Assembly: GCF_042685745.1 (NCBI RefSeq)
Contig: NZ_JBHUNT010000001.1
Span: 4,340,001 to 4,404,000, forward strand
Reading direction: 5' to 3'
Source of the DNA: Prauserella_A oleivorans
GTDB lineage: Bacteria; Actinomycetota; Actinomycetes; Mycobacteriales; Pseudonocardiaceae
DNA length: 64,000 nucleotides
Below the pieces are notes generated by a model. The model was given only the letters and a program-made list of their open reading frames with translations, did no database searches and was not told where the DNA came from. Of the stretch, positions 32,090 through 39,104 are shown one piece after another. Made by a program: the position numbers and the translations under genes. The first letter of the stretch is position 1; each line of letters starts with the position of its first letter.

Positions 32090-33897
32090 CTACCTTCGGT
32101 GTGGACAGGCGCGGCGTGCTGCTCGCCGTCCCGGCGCTGGATGGCCGCGAGGCGCCGGTACAGCGGGCTCGTGCGCAGCAGCTCGGCATGCGTGCCGACA
32201 TCGTGGACCATTCCCCGTTCCAGCACCACGATCCGATCGGCATCGACCACTGTGGACATCCGGTGGGCCACGCTGAGAACGGTGCACTCCGCGGCGATGG
32301 ACCGCACGCTCCGGCGCAGCAGGAGCTCGGACTCGGAGTCCAGATTGGACGTCGCTTCGTCCAGCAGGAGCACGGCCGGCCTGCGGACGAGCATCCTGGC
32401 GATGGCGAGTCGTTGACGCTGCCCGCCGGACAGGCCGAGCCCGCTGTCGCCGATCTCGGTCGAGAGACCCCGCGGCAGCCTGCGCACCACGTCCTCGAGG
32501 CCGGCGAGCCACAGTGCCCGGTGGATGTCGTCGGCCGTCGCGCTCGGGACGCCGTAGAGCAGGTTCTCGTGGAGGGTGCCCCGCAGCAGCGGGCTGTCCT
32601 GCTGCACGTAGCCGACGAGGCCGCGCAGCACGGGCAGCGGGAGCCGCGCGATGTTCTCGCCGCCCAGCAGAATGCGGCCCCCGTCGGCCTCGTGGAACCG
32701 CATGAGCAGCTGCAGCAAGGTCGTCTTGCCCGCGCCCGACGGCCCGACGATCGCGGTGAGGCCCTGCGACGGTGCGGTGAACGACACGCCACGCAGGGTC
32801 GGTTCGCCGGGCTCGTAGCCGAACCGCACCCCCTGAAACTCGACCGCCATGCCCCCGGCCCCCCACGGCTGTGCGGCGTAGGACGGCGCCGCCGGCATCG
32901 GCTCCTGTTCGATCGCGGCGAGTTCGTCGATCCGCCCGATCGCGGCCCGGCCCTGCTGCAGCTGCCCGATGCCCAGCAGCATCATCACCAGTGGCGACAC
33001 GAGGTAGAAGAGGTACATGACGAACGCGGTGAGGTCGGCCGCGGTCATGGAGCCGCCGGCCACCCGGCTTGCTCCGGTGACGATCACCGCCGCGAGCGAG
33101 GCCTGGAGGCCGACGCTCATCGCGGGCGAGAGCATCGCGCTCAACGCGCTCACCCTGACCCCGGACCGGCGTGCGCGCAGTGCGACCGCGCCGATGCGGT
33201 ACCCCTCGAACCGCTCCGCCCGGCAGGCCTTGACGGTGCTCAGCGCGGCCAGTGCACGCTGGACGTCGGCGCCGAGGTCGCCGGTGATCGCGCGGCTTTG
33301 CTGGGCGGCCTTGCGCAGCCGCTTCGCCAGTACCAGCGCGACCAGGCCGGACGCGGTCAGGCACACGGCCGTGACGCCGAGCAGCACAGGGTCGAGCACG
33401 AGCATGAGCGCGATGCCGCCGACCACCATCGCGGCGTCGACCACGATGCCGGCGACGCTCTGCGACCAGGCGCTCTTCAGGATGGACGTGTCGGTGACGA
33501 TCCGGGCGAAGACGTCGCCTTGGCGGAGCTTGCCGAACGCCGCGACGTCGGCTCCCAGCACCCGGTCGACCAGCGCGGTGCGTGTGTCGTAGACGATGCT
33601 CTCGCCCGCGTGTCCCATCACGTACGCCTGCACCGAGGTCAGCGCCGCGTCGGCGAGGAACAGCACGACCACGAAGGCGATCGGCGCGACCAGGCCGCTC
33701 CCGGCGCCGACCGCGTCGATCAGGTCACCGATGAGCACCGGCTGGGCGAGGCCCGCGGCCGCGGCCGCCAGGCCGAGCACCACCGCGAGGTGGATCTTGG
33801 GCAGATGCCGCCGCGTGACGGCCCGGACGAGGCCACCACCGGCCGGGGATGCCGCCGTGCCGGCGGGGCGCTGTTCAGCGGGGCTTGCGGTCGTCAC
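32086..33897 (-). CDS. ABC exporter, fused membrane and ATPase domains (candidate LinT)
   Basis: 603 residues from GTG 33897. Six membrane helices lie in about 35-325. The ATPase domain has Walker A GPSGAGKTT, signature LSGGQRQRLAIARM, Walker B VLLLDEATSNLD and the switch histidine in LSVAHR. There is no N-terminal C39 peptidase domain, so leader removal must be done by another protein. This architecture matches single-polypeptide exporters of RiPP clusters such as linaridin LinT/CypT. Its start overlaps the upstream HTTM gene by 23 bp. It is the only exporter inside the cluster, so product release or self-protection is the likely role. Confidence 0.93.
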   Translation of the reverse strand: MTTASPAEQRPAGTAASPAGGGLVRAVTRRHLPKIHLAVVLGLAAAAAGLAQPVLIGDLIDAVGAGSGLVAPIAFVVVLFLADAALTSVQAYVMGHAGESIVYDTRTALVDRVLGADVAAFGKLRQGDVFARIVTDTSILKSAWSQSVAGIVVDAAMVVGGIALMLVLDPVLLGVTAVCLTASGLVALVLAKRLRKAAQQSRAITGDLGADVQRALAALSTVKACRAERFEGYRIGAVALRARRSGVRVSALSAMLSPAMSVGLQASLAAVIVTGASRVAGGSMTAADLTAFVMYLFYLVSPLVMMLLGIGQLQQGRAAIGRIDELAAIEQEPMPAAPSYAAQPWGAGGMAVEFQGVRFGYEPGEPTLRGVSFTAPSQGLTAIVGPSGAGKTTLLQLLMRFHEADGGRILLGGENIARLPLPVLRGLVGYVQQDSPLLRGTLHENLLYGVPSATADDIHRALWLAGLEDVVRRLPRGLSTEIGDSGLGLSGGQRQRLAIARMLVRRPAVLLLDEATSNLDSESELLLRRSVRSIAAECTVLSVAHRMSTVVDADRIVVLERGMVHDVGTHAELLRTSPLYRRLAAIQRRDGEQHAAPVHTEGR

Positions 33898-34747
33898 GGC
33901 CGAGAGCCCGCGAGCAGTACACGATGGCCGGATAGGTGCCGAGGAACGCCCACACGAACCGGTTGAGGCCCATGAAGACCGCGTTGCTCGCGTGGAAGCT
34001 CGCCCCGACCGCGAGCAGTCCGCGCGCGACCGGCCGGGGAGCGACGAGTACCAGCGGGAACAGCACCTCGCCGGCGATCGTGAGCCGGCCGAGGGCGCGG
34101 CACAGCCGTGGCCGGCCGCGCAGCACGTCGAACGCGAAACGGTGCCCGAACATGCGGGTCCGGAAGATGTCCCGGATCGCGCTGCCATCCCGCCACACCG
34201 GCGAGATCGCCTTGGCCACCCCGGCGATCCCGTAGGAGAGGCACGACTGGGCGGCGATGAACCACAGGCATGCCTGCCGCGCCTTCGGATCCGCGGCGAA
34301 CAGTTTGGACAGTGCCAGCGTGGTCAGGGAGATGGTGAGCACGGTCTCCGAGCCGTCGGAGCCGTAGGGGCTGCGTGCGTGGATGGCGAAGTTGGTGCCG
34401 GCGAGATAGGTCGCGGCGGCGCTCTTGGCCCGCGCCGACGCCTTCGGGTTCATCAACGTCGCGGCCGCCGCTACCCGGGCCGCGAACAGCCACTGGACGC
34501 CCGGCTTGTCGAACACCGCCGCGAGCACCTTCTCGGACCGCCCCGTCATCCACCGGTAGCGGGTGCGAGCGGTCTCCCAGCTCAGCAGTTCCCCCCGGTC
34601 GAAGTCCTTGCCGGAGGCCAGGTACTCCAAAGAGGACACGGCGGCGCCGAGCCCGGTGAGTTGCTCGACCCGCCGCAGGGCACGGTCCTGCGTGCCGAGA
34701 TCGATGCGGCGTTTCGGCCGGGAATCCAACAACGCGGTCAACGCCAC
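33875..34747 (-). CDS. HTTM-like integral membrane protein, candidate linaridin maturase (copy 2)
   Basis: 290 residues from GTG 34747. Homologous over most of its length to copy 1 (25894-26781): ALRRVEQLTGLGAAVSSLEYLAS, ARTRYRWM, FIAAQSCLSYGIAGVAKAISPVWRDGSAIRDIFRTRMFG, TIAGEVLFPLVLVAPRPVARGLL, SFHASNAVFMGLNRFVWAFLGTYPAIVY. The last segment is the HTTM-like FHxxxAxxMGLxxFxW stretch. It starts about 80 bp after the stop of precursor 2 and opens the set HTTM-exporter-hydrolase-WRFFAP-flavoprotein. Two diverged copies suggest that each serves one precursor, or that they form a hetero-oligomer. Confidence 0.75.
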   Translation of the reverse strand: MALTALLDSRPKRRIDLGTQDRALRRVEQLTGLGAAVSSLEYLASGKDFDRGELLSWETARTRYRWMTGRSEKVLAAVFDKPGVQWLFAARVAAAATLMNPKASARAKSAAATYLAGTNFAIHARSPYGSDGSETVLTISLTTLALSKLFAADPKARQACLWFIAAQSCLSYGIAGVAKAISPVWRDGSAIRDIFRTRMFGHRFAFDVLRGRPRLCRALGRLTIAGEVLFPLVLVAPRPVARGLLAVGASFHASNAVFMGLNRFVWAFLGTYPAIVYCSRALGRDDRKPR

Positions 34748-34827
34748 GGCGGCTCACTTCTCTCTCGGGGTGGGTGCCGTGGCGCCCCGGACGAGCCCGG
34801 GCGCCACGGCAGCAGCGACAAGCGGTG

Positions 34828-35088
34828 TCAGTTGATGCTGTCGACGCGCATGCCGAGCAGCTGCCCCACGGAGCCGTTGTTCGGCACCGGGCCGGACGGC
34901 TTCACCTCGGCGGCGTGGTGGCTCTCGACGGCGTCGGAGATCAGGCCGGCGGTGAACGCCACGCCCGCCACGCCCGCGTACGCCGCGTACGCCGGGGTGG
35001 CCAGCACCGGGCTCAGCGCCGTGGTGACCTGCAGGGGGTTGAGGACGTTGTCCGCGTGCTCGTTCGCGAACGACTCGACATTGCTCAT
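34828..35088 (-). CDS. Candidate linaridin-like precursor peptide 2 (86 aa)
   Basis: 86 residues from ATG 35088, with GAGGAGA upstream. It shares with precursor 1 the spaced pattern LxPL(16-19)-x7-PVLATP (27-32), containing PxxxTP. A small-residue hydrophobic stretch (33-54) and a polar tail with NNGSVGQLLGMRVDSIN follow. Dehydratable residues after TP are T46, S51, S56, S65, S73 and S84; there is no cysteine. It lies 80 bp upstream of HTTM copy 2 and the exporter in the same direction, as a precursor gene usually does. Thr content is low compared with known linaridin cores, so epimerisation or glycosylation may matter more than dehydration. Confidence 0.72.
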   Translation of the reverse strand: MSNVESFANEHADNVLNPLQVTTALSPVLATPAYAAYAGVAGVAFTAGLISDAVESHHAAEVKPSGPVPNNGSVGQLLGMRVDSIN

Positions 35089-35126
35089 GGGCTCTCCTCG
35101 GGTCAGAGTTTGGCCTTGCAGGGACG

Positions 35127-35154
35127 AACGTAGAGAACCCGCGACACCCCGCTC
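35127..35154 (-). promoter_or_regulatory. Candidate promoter for precursor 2 and its operon
   Basis: On the minus strand, GAGCGG (complement of 35149-35154) and TACGTT (complement of 35127-35132) are separated by 16 bp, about 40 bp upstream of the precursor ATG. The spacing and -35-like hexamer resemble GAGGCG-16-TAGGCT before the HTTM copy 1 operon. The match is short, so a shared sigma factor is only suggested. Confidence 0.3.
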
Positions 35155-35275
35155 ATCCATCAGAGTAAGGATTTGTCGCGGCGCGCGCCCACGTCGAGCC
35201 CGGTGCGGCGGACAGCAGCGGCACCGGGACCGGCCAGAGTGGACATTCGCTCCGGTGGGGAGCACGCGGGCGGCG

Positions 35276-36265
35276 TCACAGCCAGAGCGCGGAGACGTAG
35301 TCACCGAACTGCGCGCGGGCGACCTCCCGTTCGGCCCGGTCGTCGTACAGGGGGTGGCACGACAACGCCTCGGCGGTGCGCCAGCATCGCTCCAGCGGGT
35401 GCCCGGTCCGCAGCACCGAACCGCCCGCCTTGGCGAAGGCGAACCGCACGGCGTCGATGGAGGCGTGGTGTGCGTGCAGCAGTGCAGCGGCGAGGGCGGT
35501 GCGCCGGGACAGGGAAACGGCGCCGGATCCCGGCCCGTCCGGGGGAAGCTCCTCGAGCTCGGCGAGCGCGAGCTGCCGGGCCGCGCGGAAGGCGAGCACC
35601 GCGCGGTTCAGCTCCACGCGCAGCAGCGGCTGCTCGCTCATGCGCGTGACCGCGCCGAGCCGGGATCGTTGCCGCGCGGTCGTGACGAGTTCGTGCAGCG
35701 CCCGGCGTGCCACGCCGAGCGCGACGCCGGTGATCGCACACCGCAGCACCGCCGGAGGAGGCAGCGGCGCTTGCGCCCCGTCCGGGTACGGGCCGAACGC
35801 CGGCACGATGTGGTCGCGGTCCACGGTGACGCCCTGAACCGAGACGTGCCGGGTGCCTGCCGTGTCGAACCCACCGCCGGCCGCGGCGCTGCGATCGGCG
35901 CGACCGGCGGGCAGCACGACCAGGACCGGCTGCCCGTCCGCCGCGCGTTCCGCGGCCAGGACGAACCAGTCGGCGTCGGCGGCACCGGGCACGGCCGCCC
36001 ATTCACCGGTGAGGACGTCGCCTTCGGCGGCCGCGCGCAGCAGCCCGCCCGGCTGCACCGATCCGGTGAGCGAACCGTCGCGGCCGACCCGATCGCGGAC
36101 GTGGTCCGGCGCCCGGTGCAGCGCTGCGGACAGCTGGCCCGTCGCCAGCAGCAGGCCGGCCGGGGCGTCGTCGTGGCCGAGCTCCTCGCAGGTCCGGAGC
36201 AGCGCGCGCGGGCACATCGCCAGGTCGGGACCCACGGCGGGCCGCGCCCGCACCGGCGCGCTCAT
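35276..36265 (-). CDS. Acyl-CoA-dehydrogenase-fold protein, N-terminally short
   Basis: 329 residues from ATG 36265, overlapping the upstream stop (ATGA). The middle beta-domain (GEWAAVPGAADADWFVLAAERAADGQPVLVV) and C-terminal helical bundle (ITGVALGVARRALHELVTTARQRSRLGAV, RTALAAALLHAHHASIDAVRFAFAKAGG, LERCWRTAEALSCHPL) fit acyl-CoA dehydrogenases and the related flavin monooxygenases. The N-terminal helical domain is much reduced. The classic catalytic glutamate cannot be placed. With the overlapping, longer partner gene it may form a two-subunit flavoenzyme, as described for some steroid-degrading dehydrogenases. The role in the cluster is unknown. Confidence 0.7.
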   Translation of the reverse strand: MSAPVRARPAVGPDLAMCPRALLRTCEELGHDDAPAGLLLATGQLSAALHRAPDHVRDRVGRDGSLTGSVQPGGLLRAAAEGDVLTGEWAAVPGAADADWFVLAAERAADGQPVLVVLPAGRADRSAAAGGGFDTAGTRHVSVQGVTVDRDHIVPAFGPYPDGAQAPLPPPAVLRCAITGVALGVARRALHELVTTARQRSRLGAVTRMSEQPLLRVELNRAVLAFRAARQLALAELEELPPDGPGSGAVSLSRRTALAAALLHAHHASIDAVRFAFAKAGGSVLRTGHPLERCWRTAEALSCHPLYDDRAEREVARAQFGDYVSALWL

Positions 36266-37752
36266 CCGGCTGCTCCGGCGTACAGGCGGCCGGCGTTGCG
36301 CTCGTAGATCTCGTCGCTCACGGCCAGGTGCGCTCCGACGGCGAACGCGTCCCGCACGAACCGGCGCAGCGTGGCGTGGGCGGGCGTGTCCGGGCCGGCC
36401 AGGCGCGCGGCCGTGGCCGTGATGCGCTTGGCGGTGTCGACGGCGTGCCGGAGTACGAGGGCGAGCCGTGCCTGCGAGGCCGGTGGTAGTGCCGCGGCGG
36501 TGGCCAGCTCGCACCAGTAGCCGTCGACGGTGTCCAGTGCCAGCGCGCGGGCGGCGGCGAGGTCGGTCTCCAGCCTCGCCAGCTCGACGGCGGCCCGGGC
36601 GTCGGGAGTGCCGACGAGGCGGGTCAGTTCGTCCAGGGCACCGCGGGCGAGGCCGAGGGGCACACCGAGCATGAACACGGCCTGGATGTTGTACGGGCTC
36701 AGCCGGTGGAGGGTGCCACCGGCACGAGCCGGCATCGTGAACAGCGGAGCGATCCGCCGGCGCGGCACGGGTGTCTGCTCGAGGACGACGTCGTGGCTGC
36801 CGGTGCCGGCGAGGCCGACGACGTCCCACGTGCCGAGGATCGTCGCGTCCTCGGGACGGACGAACGCGAGCACGGGAATCCGGCCCTCGTCCGCGGGCAT
36901 CGATACGCCGGCGACCAGCCAGTCGGCGTGCAGACAGCCGCTGTTGAACCGCCACCGGCCGGTCACCAGCACGGTGTCCCCGGCCGGTTCGGCGCGGCCA
37001 CTGATCGCGGTGGCACCGGCGACCACCGGGCCGCCGTCGTCGTCCGCCATGTCGCGGGCGACGTCCTCGTCCAGCCAGGCCGTGTAGGCGGACTGGTTCG
37101 CGCTGATCGAGGCACACCAGCCGGCCGCGGCGTCGGCACGGCTGAGCTCGGCGACCGCGGACACGATCGTCCGCGGCTCCACGTCGGCGCCACCGAGCGC
37201 CTTCGGCAGGCCGAGCCGGAACAGCCCGGTCGCACGCAGGGCGGTGACGGTGCCCATGCCCAGCGTTCCGGCAGCCTCGGCGTGCGGCGCGTCGGCGCGC
37301 GCCATCGCGGCGAGTGCGCTCGCGGCGGCGAGCGGATCGGGTTGTGTCCTGGCGTGGTGGATGTCGGCTGCCCAAGAGGCGACTACGCCCGAGCACGCGG
37401 GGTCGGTCCAGAACGCGTCGAGCGGCGGCGGGATCCGGTCGTGCGCCGTCCAGCGCAGCTCGCACTCGTCGGCGGACAGCTCCTGCACGGTCCAGGTCAG
37501 CACCGGCGGCCCTGGGTCGGCGAGATCGGCGTCGTCGGGCACCGGATGCAGCGTGGCCGACTCGGCCCCGGCGACGACGAGGAAGGTCACCTCGACCCCG
37601 CGGCCGGATGCGCGGTAGAGCGCACGCCGTCCCTGCTTGCGCAGCAGGCGCACGGTCAGCTCTCCGGCACCGAGCGACGGCCACGACTGCGGGGACGCGA
37701 GCACCGGCCACGCCCATGCGGCCGGGGCCGCGATCCGGTACGTCCGCGTCAC
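36262..37752 (-). CDS. SRPBCC-like domain fused to an acyl-CoA-dehydrogenase-fold flavin monooxygenase
   Basis: 496 residues from GTG 37752. Residues 1-about 130 look like a START/SRPBCC polyketide-cyclase domain (MTRTYRIAAPAAWAWPVLASPQSWPSL..., WTVQELSADECELRWTAHDRIPP). From about 140 the protein is an acyl-CoA-dehydrogenase-fold flavoenzyme: ATGLFRLGLPKALGGADVEPRTIVSAVAELSRADAAAGWCASI, GRWRFNSGCLHADWLVAGVSM, and a C-terminal helical bundle. GRWxFxSGxxHADW is typical of group D flavin monooxygenases (HsaA, nitrososynthase-like) rather than fatty-acyl dehydrogenases. It may oxidise the aminosugar or the peptide. It is the outermost gene of the cluster on the dapB side and overlaps the next gene. 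Confidence 0.75.
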   Translation of the reverse strand: MTRTYRIAAPAAWAWPVLASPQSWPSLGAGELTVRLLRKQGRRALYRASGRGVEVTFLVVAGAESATLHPVPDDADLADPGPPVLTWTVQELSADECELRWTAHDRIPPPLDAFWTDPACSGVVASWAADIHHARTQPDPLAAASALAAMARADAPHAEAAGTLGMGTVTALRATGLFRLGLPKALGGADVEPRTIVSAVAELSRADAAAGWCASISANQSAYTAWLDEDVARDMADDDGGPVVAGATAISGRAEPAGDTVLVTGRWRFNSGCLHADWLVAGVSMPADEGRIPVLAFVRPEDATILGTWDVVGLAGTGSHDVVLEQTPVPRRRIAPLFTMPARAGGTLHRLSPYNIQAVFMLGVPLGLARGALDELTRLVGTPDARAAVELARLETDLAAARALALDTVDGYWCELATAAALPPASQARLALVLRHAVDTAKRITATAARLAGPDTPAHATLRRFVRDAFAVGAHLAVSDEIYERNAGRLYAGAAG

Positions 37753-37905
37753 TGGGCTGATCCACCACTCTCCGTGCCGTCGTGTTCCGGCCCCGACGGT
37801 AGGCGGCGTCGTACCGGCGCCGCCTCCGTCATTTGGCGGAGATCGTGGGTGGATCCGGGCGCGGGATCGACACGGACCGGCGTCACCACCCGATCACGGT
37901 CGGTC

Positions 37906-38352
37906 TCAGCGCTCGGCGGCCTCGAGTTCGATCGCCTTGCGCATGGTCGCCCGTGCACGCCGCCGGTCGCCCGCGATGTCGTAGGCGTAGGCCAGCCGGT
38001 ACCAGCGGCGCCAGTCCCCCGGCTCGTCCTCCACCTCGGCACGGCGCTGGTCGAACCACGCGTCGGCGGCCTTGCGGTCGACGCGGCCGGACGGCATCCG
38101 CGGCAGGTCCGCCACGTCGGGCAGTCCGCCCTCCGCCTCGAGTCTGCGGGCGAGCCGCTGGATCTGGTTGCCGGAGCGCCACGTGGTCACCAGCATCCAC
38201 ACGCCCAGGATCGGCAGCAGCAGCACGCCGACGCCGAGCAGCACGGGCACCGTCTCGCCGGTCCGCAGGAGCGCCACCGCCCGCCCGGCGAGCAGCACGA
38301 GGTACACCGCGACGCCGGCGGTGAGCAGGATCGCGACGTTGCGGGCCCTCAC
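37906..38352 (-). CDS. Small membrane protein with a TPR-like tail, dapB-linked
   Basis: 148 residues from GTG 38352, overlapping the dapB stop (GTGA, 38349-38352). Two hydrophobic helices (about 4-26 and 32-56) precede a cytosolic region whose end, WRRWYRLAYAYDIAGDRRRARATMRKAIELE, reads like one TPR repeat. In mycobacteria a conserved transmembrane protein also follows dapB, so this is probably its counterpart and marks the edge of the conserved backbone. Function unknown. Confidence 0.75.
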   Translation of the reverse strand: MRARNVAILLTAGVAVYLVLLAGRAVALLRTGETVPVLLGVGVLLLPILGVWMLVTTWRSGNQIQRLARRLEAEGGLPDVADLPRMPSGRVDRKAADAWFDQRRAEVEDEPGDWRRWYRLAYAYDIAGDRRRARATMRKAIELEAAER

Positions 38353-39104
38353 AGGTCGAGCACGTGTTCCAGGCCGACCGTCAACCCCGGACGGTTCGGC
38401 ACCTGACGGATGCCCAGCAGCACGCCGGGCATGAACGACACCCGGTCCATCGAGTCGTGCCGAATGGTCAGGGTCTCCCCCTCCGCGCCGAAGAGAATCT
38501 CCTCGTGCGCGACAAGCCCCGGCAGCCGCACCGAATGCACGCGCACGTCGCCGACGGTGGCACCGCGGGCACCGTCCAGTTCGGACGTCGTGGCGTCGCT
38601 GCCCGGAGCGAGCCCGGCGGCCGCGCGGGCCTGGGAGATCAACCCGGCGGTGTGCGCGGCCGTGCCCGAGGGCGCGTCGGCCTTCCGGTTGTGGTGCAGT
38701 TCGATCACTTCGGCCGAGGCGTAGAACTTCGCCGCCTGCTGGGCGAAGCGCATCGCGAGCACGGCACCGAGCGCGAAGTTCGGCGCGATCAGCACGCCGA
38801 TCCCGGGCTTGCCCGCGAGCCATCCGCGCACCTCCGCGAGCCGCTCCTCGGTGAAGCCGGTCGTGCCGACCACGGCGTGCAGGCCGTTGTCCACGGCGAA
38901 GCGCAGGTTGTCCATCACGACGTCGGGCCGGGTGAAGTCGACGACGACGTCGGCTTTCGCGTCCACCACGGCGGCGAGGTCGTCACCGGAACCCACGGTC
39001 GCCACGAGGTCCATGTCCGGCGCGCCCTCGACCGCGCGCACGGTCTGCGCCCCCATGCGACCACGCGGGCCGAGCACAGCGACGCGAATGGGGTTGTCCG
39101 TCAT
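38349..39104 (-). CDS. dapB: 4-hydroxy-tetrahydrodipicolinate reductase
   Basis: 251 residues from ATG 39104, overlapping the pepR stop (ATGA). It reduces the DapA product in the diaminopimelate/lysine pathway with NAD(P)H. The N-terminal Rossmann motif is VAVLGPRGRMGAQ, then DFTRPDVVMDNLRFA and VVGTTGF. The substrate-binding motif E-L-H-H-N-R-K-A-D-A-P-SGTA follows, with the catalytic His pair. The length is standard for actinobacteria. The neighbours pepR and the small membrane protein agree with the conserved order. Confidence 0.96.
   Translation of the reverse strand: MTDNPIRVAVLGPRGRMGAQTVRAVEGAPDMDLVATVGSGDDLAAVVDAKADVVVDFTRPDVVMDNLRFAVDNGLHAVVGTTGFTEERLAEVRGWLAGKPGIGVLIAPNFALGAVLAMRFAQQAAKFYASAEVIELHHNRKADAPSGTAAHTAGLISQARAAAGLAPGSDATTSELDGARGATVGDVRVHSVRLPGLVAHEEILFGAEGETLTIRHDSMDRVSFMPGVLLGIRQVPNRPGLTVGLEHVLDL

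Noticed and set aside
24321..35088. An SdpABC-like toxin system as the main explanation
   Set aside because: HTTM and W-x-F-F-x-P proteins do recall SdpB and SdpA, but the precursors carry PxxxTP rather than an SdpC-like export signal. The hydrolase, methyltransferase and exporter fit a linaridin better. It remains the chief alternative.
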